IMG/VR virus record: IMGVR_UViG_3300042691_004284
Location: 1 to 20,956 of that record
Reading direction: 5' to 3' (one strand)
DNA from: a virus
Length of the DNA stretch: 20,956 nucleotides
The position numbers were made by a program, and so were the translations under genes. Shown here piece after piece: positions 19,895 through 20,956 of the stretch. The notes below the pieces were generated by a model. The model was not told where the DNA came from, searched no databases, and saw nothing but the letters and a program-made list of their open reading frames with translations. Positions within the stretch are counted from its first letter, which is position 1, and each line of letters starts with the position of its first letter.

Positions 19895-20202
19895 GATGCT
19901 TGGTTCCAATCGCAGTTCTTGCAGTAGTGCCACTCGGCTTCCCAATCAGAGACCCTTGCTTGGCAATCTGGAATCGCCACTCTCTTCCCATCCTTGACCA
20001 CATACGAGATGCATTGCTTTTGGATGGAACCATCCGAGAAGAACATCATGTCGAACCATTGGTCACCAACCTTGATGTTCTTTCGGTCGGTCATCTTGAC
20101 CCGATTCGGTTGGCAGATGTCCATGTGCTTTTCATAATCTGCATTCGTGGAAGTTTCGTTCCAGCAAGTTGAGCAGATGTAAGTGATGCCAGCAGTTTTC
20201 AT
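19891..20202 (-). CDS. Hypothetical zinc-ribbon protein (103 aa)
   Basis: 103 residues from ATG at 20200-20202 (ATGA overlap with the gene before); a longer frame exists but runs into that gene. The start TYICSTCWNETSTNADYEKHMDIC resembles a C2H2-like finger (C-x2-C...H-x3-C). The middle is a beta unit (KVGDQWFDMMFFSDGSIQK). The end, WHYCKNCDWNQAS, gives another C-x2-C. Possibly two small metal sites. The family is unknown. Confidence 0.65.
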   Translation of the reverse strand: MKTAGITYICSTCWNETSTNADYEKHMDICQPNRVKMTDRKNIKVGDQWFDMMFFSDGSIQKQCISYVVKDGKRVAIPDCQARVSDWEAEWHYCKNCDWNQAS

Positions 20203-20639
20203 TTTCCAATCCTCCAAAGATTCTTCTTGGTTAGTTCCACGAGAAGTGGGATTGCTTCTCCTTGTGCATCGTATGGAGTGAGGTCTACCCATTCCTCCAT
20301 GCCATCCTCGACATCGGGTTCAAACCCGATTGCATCGGTGGTCAATGTAAGTGCCTTCTTCTTATCTGCTGAGTACACATAGACGACCATGCAGAACCCA
20401 CCAGTTTGTTCGATGTTGCACTCGATGCCAGCATCTTGAAGTGCCAATGCCAGTTCATTCGAACCATCGGATTCACAAACCGAGGAGACTCGGCATTGGT
20501 AGCAACCGCCGTGTTCGATGCGTAGGAAGTTGTTGTTCATATCTCGGACTTCGTAATCCACCATGTGTGGGTGACCAGTAAATCCTGCACAAGGTTTGGC
20601 ATCTTCATGCCACCTTTTTTCTTGTAGCTCGAGTTTCAT
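20199..20639 (-). CDS. Hypothetical protein (146 aa)
   Basis: 146 residues, the largest unknown in the minus-strand cluster. It has an N-terminal charged segment, a Cys/Gly-rich middle (GGCYQCRVSSVCESDGSNELALALQDAGIEC) and a beta region (GGFCMVVYVYSADKKKALTLTTDAIGFEP), ending in a helix (EAIPLLVELTKKNLW). Five cysteines cluster around residues 46-92. I recognise no family. It directly follows the first gene of the cluster. Confidence 0.62.
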   Translation of the reverse strand: MKLELQEKRWHEDAKPCAGFTGHPHMVDYEVRDMNNNFLRIEHGGCYQCRVSSVCESDGSNELALALQDAGIECNIEQTGGFCMVVYVYSADKKKALTLTTDAIGFEPDVEDGMEEWVDLTPYDAQGEAIPLLVELTKKNLWRIGK

Positions 20640-20897
20640 TTATGCACCCTTCTTCGATCCGTGGAGCAATCGGTCTTCGTAAGCGGTGAGCAGTTGGTCT
20701 ACTCCATCCTGAACATCCCCGAACTCGGCGATGAAATCGCTCTCCTCGGTGGACTGTATGAATCGGATGTCGTAGCAGAGGGAGTCGCCGTCATGGCTGG
20801 ACTCTCCGATTTCCTTCTCTCCTTTGTAGATGTGGAGAGTGTGTCCAATCATTCCTCGAGAGTTCTCGAAGAGTCGGACTTTCTTTACTTGGTACAT
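20640..20897 (-). CDS. Hypothetical protein at the head of the visible minus-strand cluster
   Basis: 85 residues: a beta-rich start (YQVKKVRLFENSRGMIGHTLHIYKGEK) followed by an acidic strand and a helix (VQDGVDQLLTAYEDRLLHGSKKG). AAAGGG at 20903-20908 is the ribosome site, five bases from the ATG, and the second copy of the structured leader lies just upstream. No known family. Its stop directly abuts the next gene's ATG. Confidence 0.62.
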   Translation of the reverse strand: MYQVKKVRLFENSRGMIGHTLHIYKGEKEIGESSHDGDSLCYDIRFIQSTEESDFIAEFGDVQDGVDQLLTAYEDRLLHGSKKGA

Positions 20898-20955
20898 CTT
20901 GACCCTTTCTCTAGTGGCTTGGCTTCATCAGTTGGGGAGTAGCCATCTACCCCAA
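20898..20955 (-). promoter_or_regulatory. Leader with possible H-type pseudoknot (copy 2)
   Basis: On the minus strand stem 1 is TTGGGG (20950-20955) with CCCCAA (20932-20937). Its loop contains TGGCT (20941-20945), complementary to two tandem AGCCA copies (20915-20919 and 20920-20924). The order, the CTGA after stem 1, and the CTAGAGAAA run into the ribosome site match copy 1. The window ends one base past stem 1, so any promoter lies outside. Confidence 0.55.
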
Positions 20956-20956
20956 G

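Overview
The window looks like one piece of a tailed double-stranded DNA phage genome. There are no rRNA or tRNA genes, no insertion sequence and no CRISPR array. Genes are packed tightly, usually with TAATG, ATGA, TAGTG or GTGA stop/start overlaps, and fall into recognisable phage modules. The likely host is an actinobacterium. Supporting this are a WhiB-type iron-sulfur regulator (a family confined to Actinobacteria and their phages), an Rpf-like transglycosylase and an M15-type endolysin. The moderate base composition (judged by eye) and cyanophage-like tail proteins suggest a phage of aquatic actinobacteria; that last step is inference.

Layout. (1) 1-7429, plus strand, virion structure: the end of an upstream gene, a 300-residue connector-like protein, a 537-residue tail fibre with Ala/Ser heptad repeats, a small protein with an Mtd-N-like fold, a small beta-rich protein, two tandem glycine-rich adhesin-like paralogues, a 121-residue tail-associated protein and a 669-residue minor tail protein. 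(2) 7429-8906, plus strand, lysis: a small membrane protein, a SAM methyltransferase, an M15 endolysin and a holin-like protein, closed by a strong intrinsic terminator at 8927-8955. (3) 8956-9148: a structured control region with a 12-bp interrupted hairpin and a possible promoter. (4) 9149-17599, plus strand, DNA metabolism and regulation: glycosyltransferase, RecB/Cas4-like nuclease, zinc-ribbon protein, WhiB, DnaB/RecA-like ATPase, Holliday-junction-resolvase-like nuclease, a C5 cytosine methyltransferase split over two reading frames, a primase split between zinc-finger and TOPRIM parts, a DUF1599/Nmad1-like protein, a sigma-like factor and an FmdB zinc ribbon. (5) 17600-17687: convergent junction with a hairpin terminator. 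(6) 17688-20956, minus strand: about a dozen short genes, mostly unknown and several with zinc-ribbon cysteines, ending in a 42-residue two-helix membrane protein plus a secreted Rpf-like muralytic enzyme, which resembles a second lysis pair.

The most interesting unexplained signal is a pair of related 5' leaders on the minus strand (19678-19735 and 20898-20955). Each can fold into an H-type pseudoknot ending just before the Shine-Dalgarno sequence. The two copies differ in sequence but keep both stems paired, as expected for a selected RNA regulator. Other points are three apparent reading-frame changes in about 1.1 kb (methyltransferase and primase), several small genes easily missed by automatic calling (9498, 13426, 16198, 18105, 18672, 18791, 19525), and tail-fibre repeats identical in protein but recoded in DNA.
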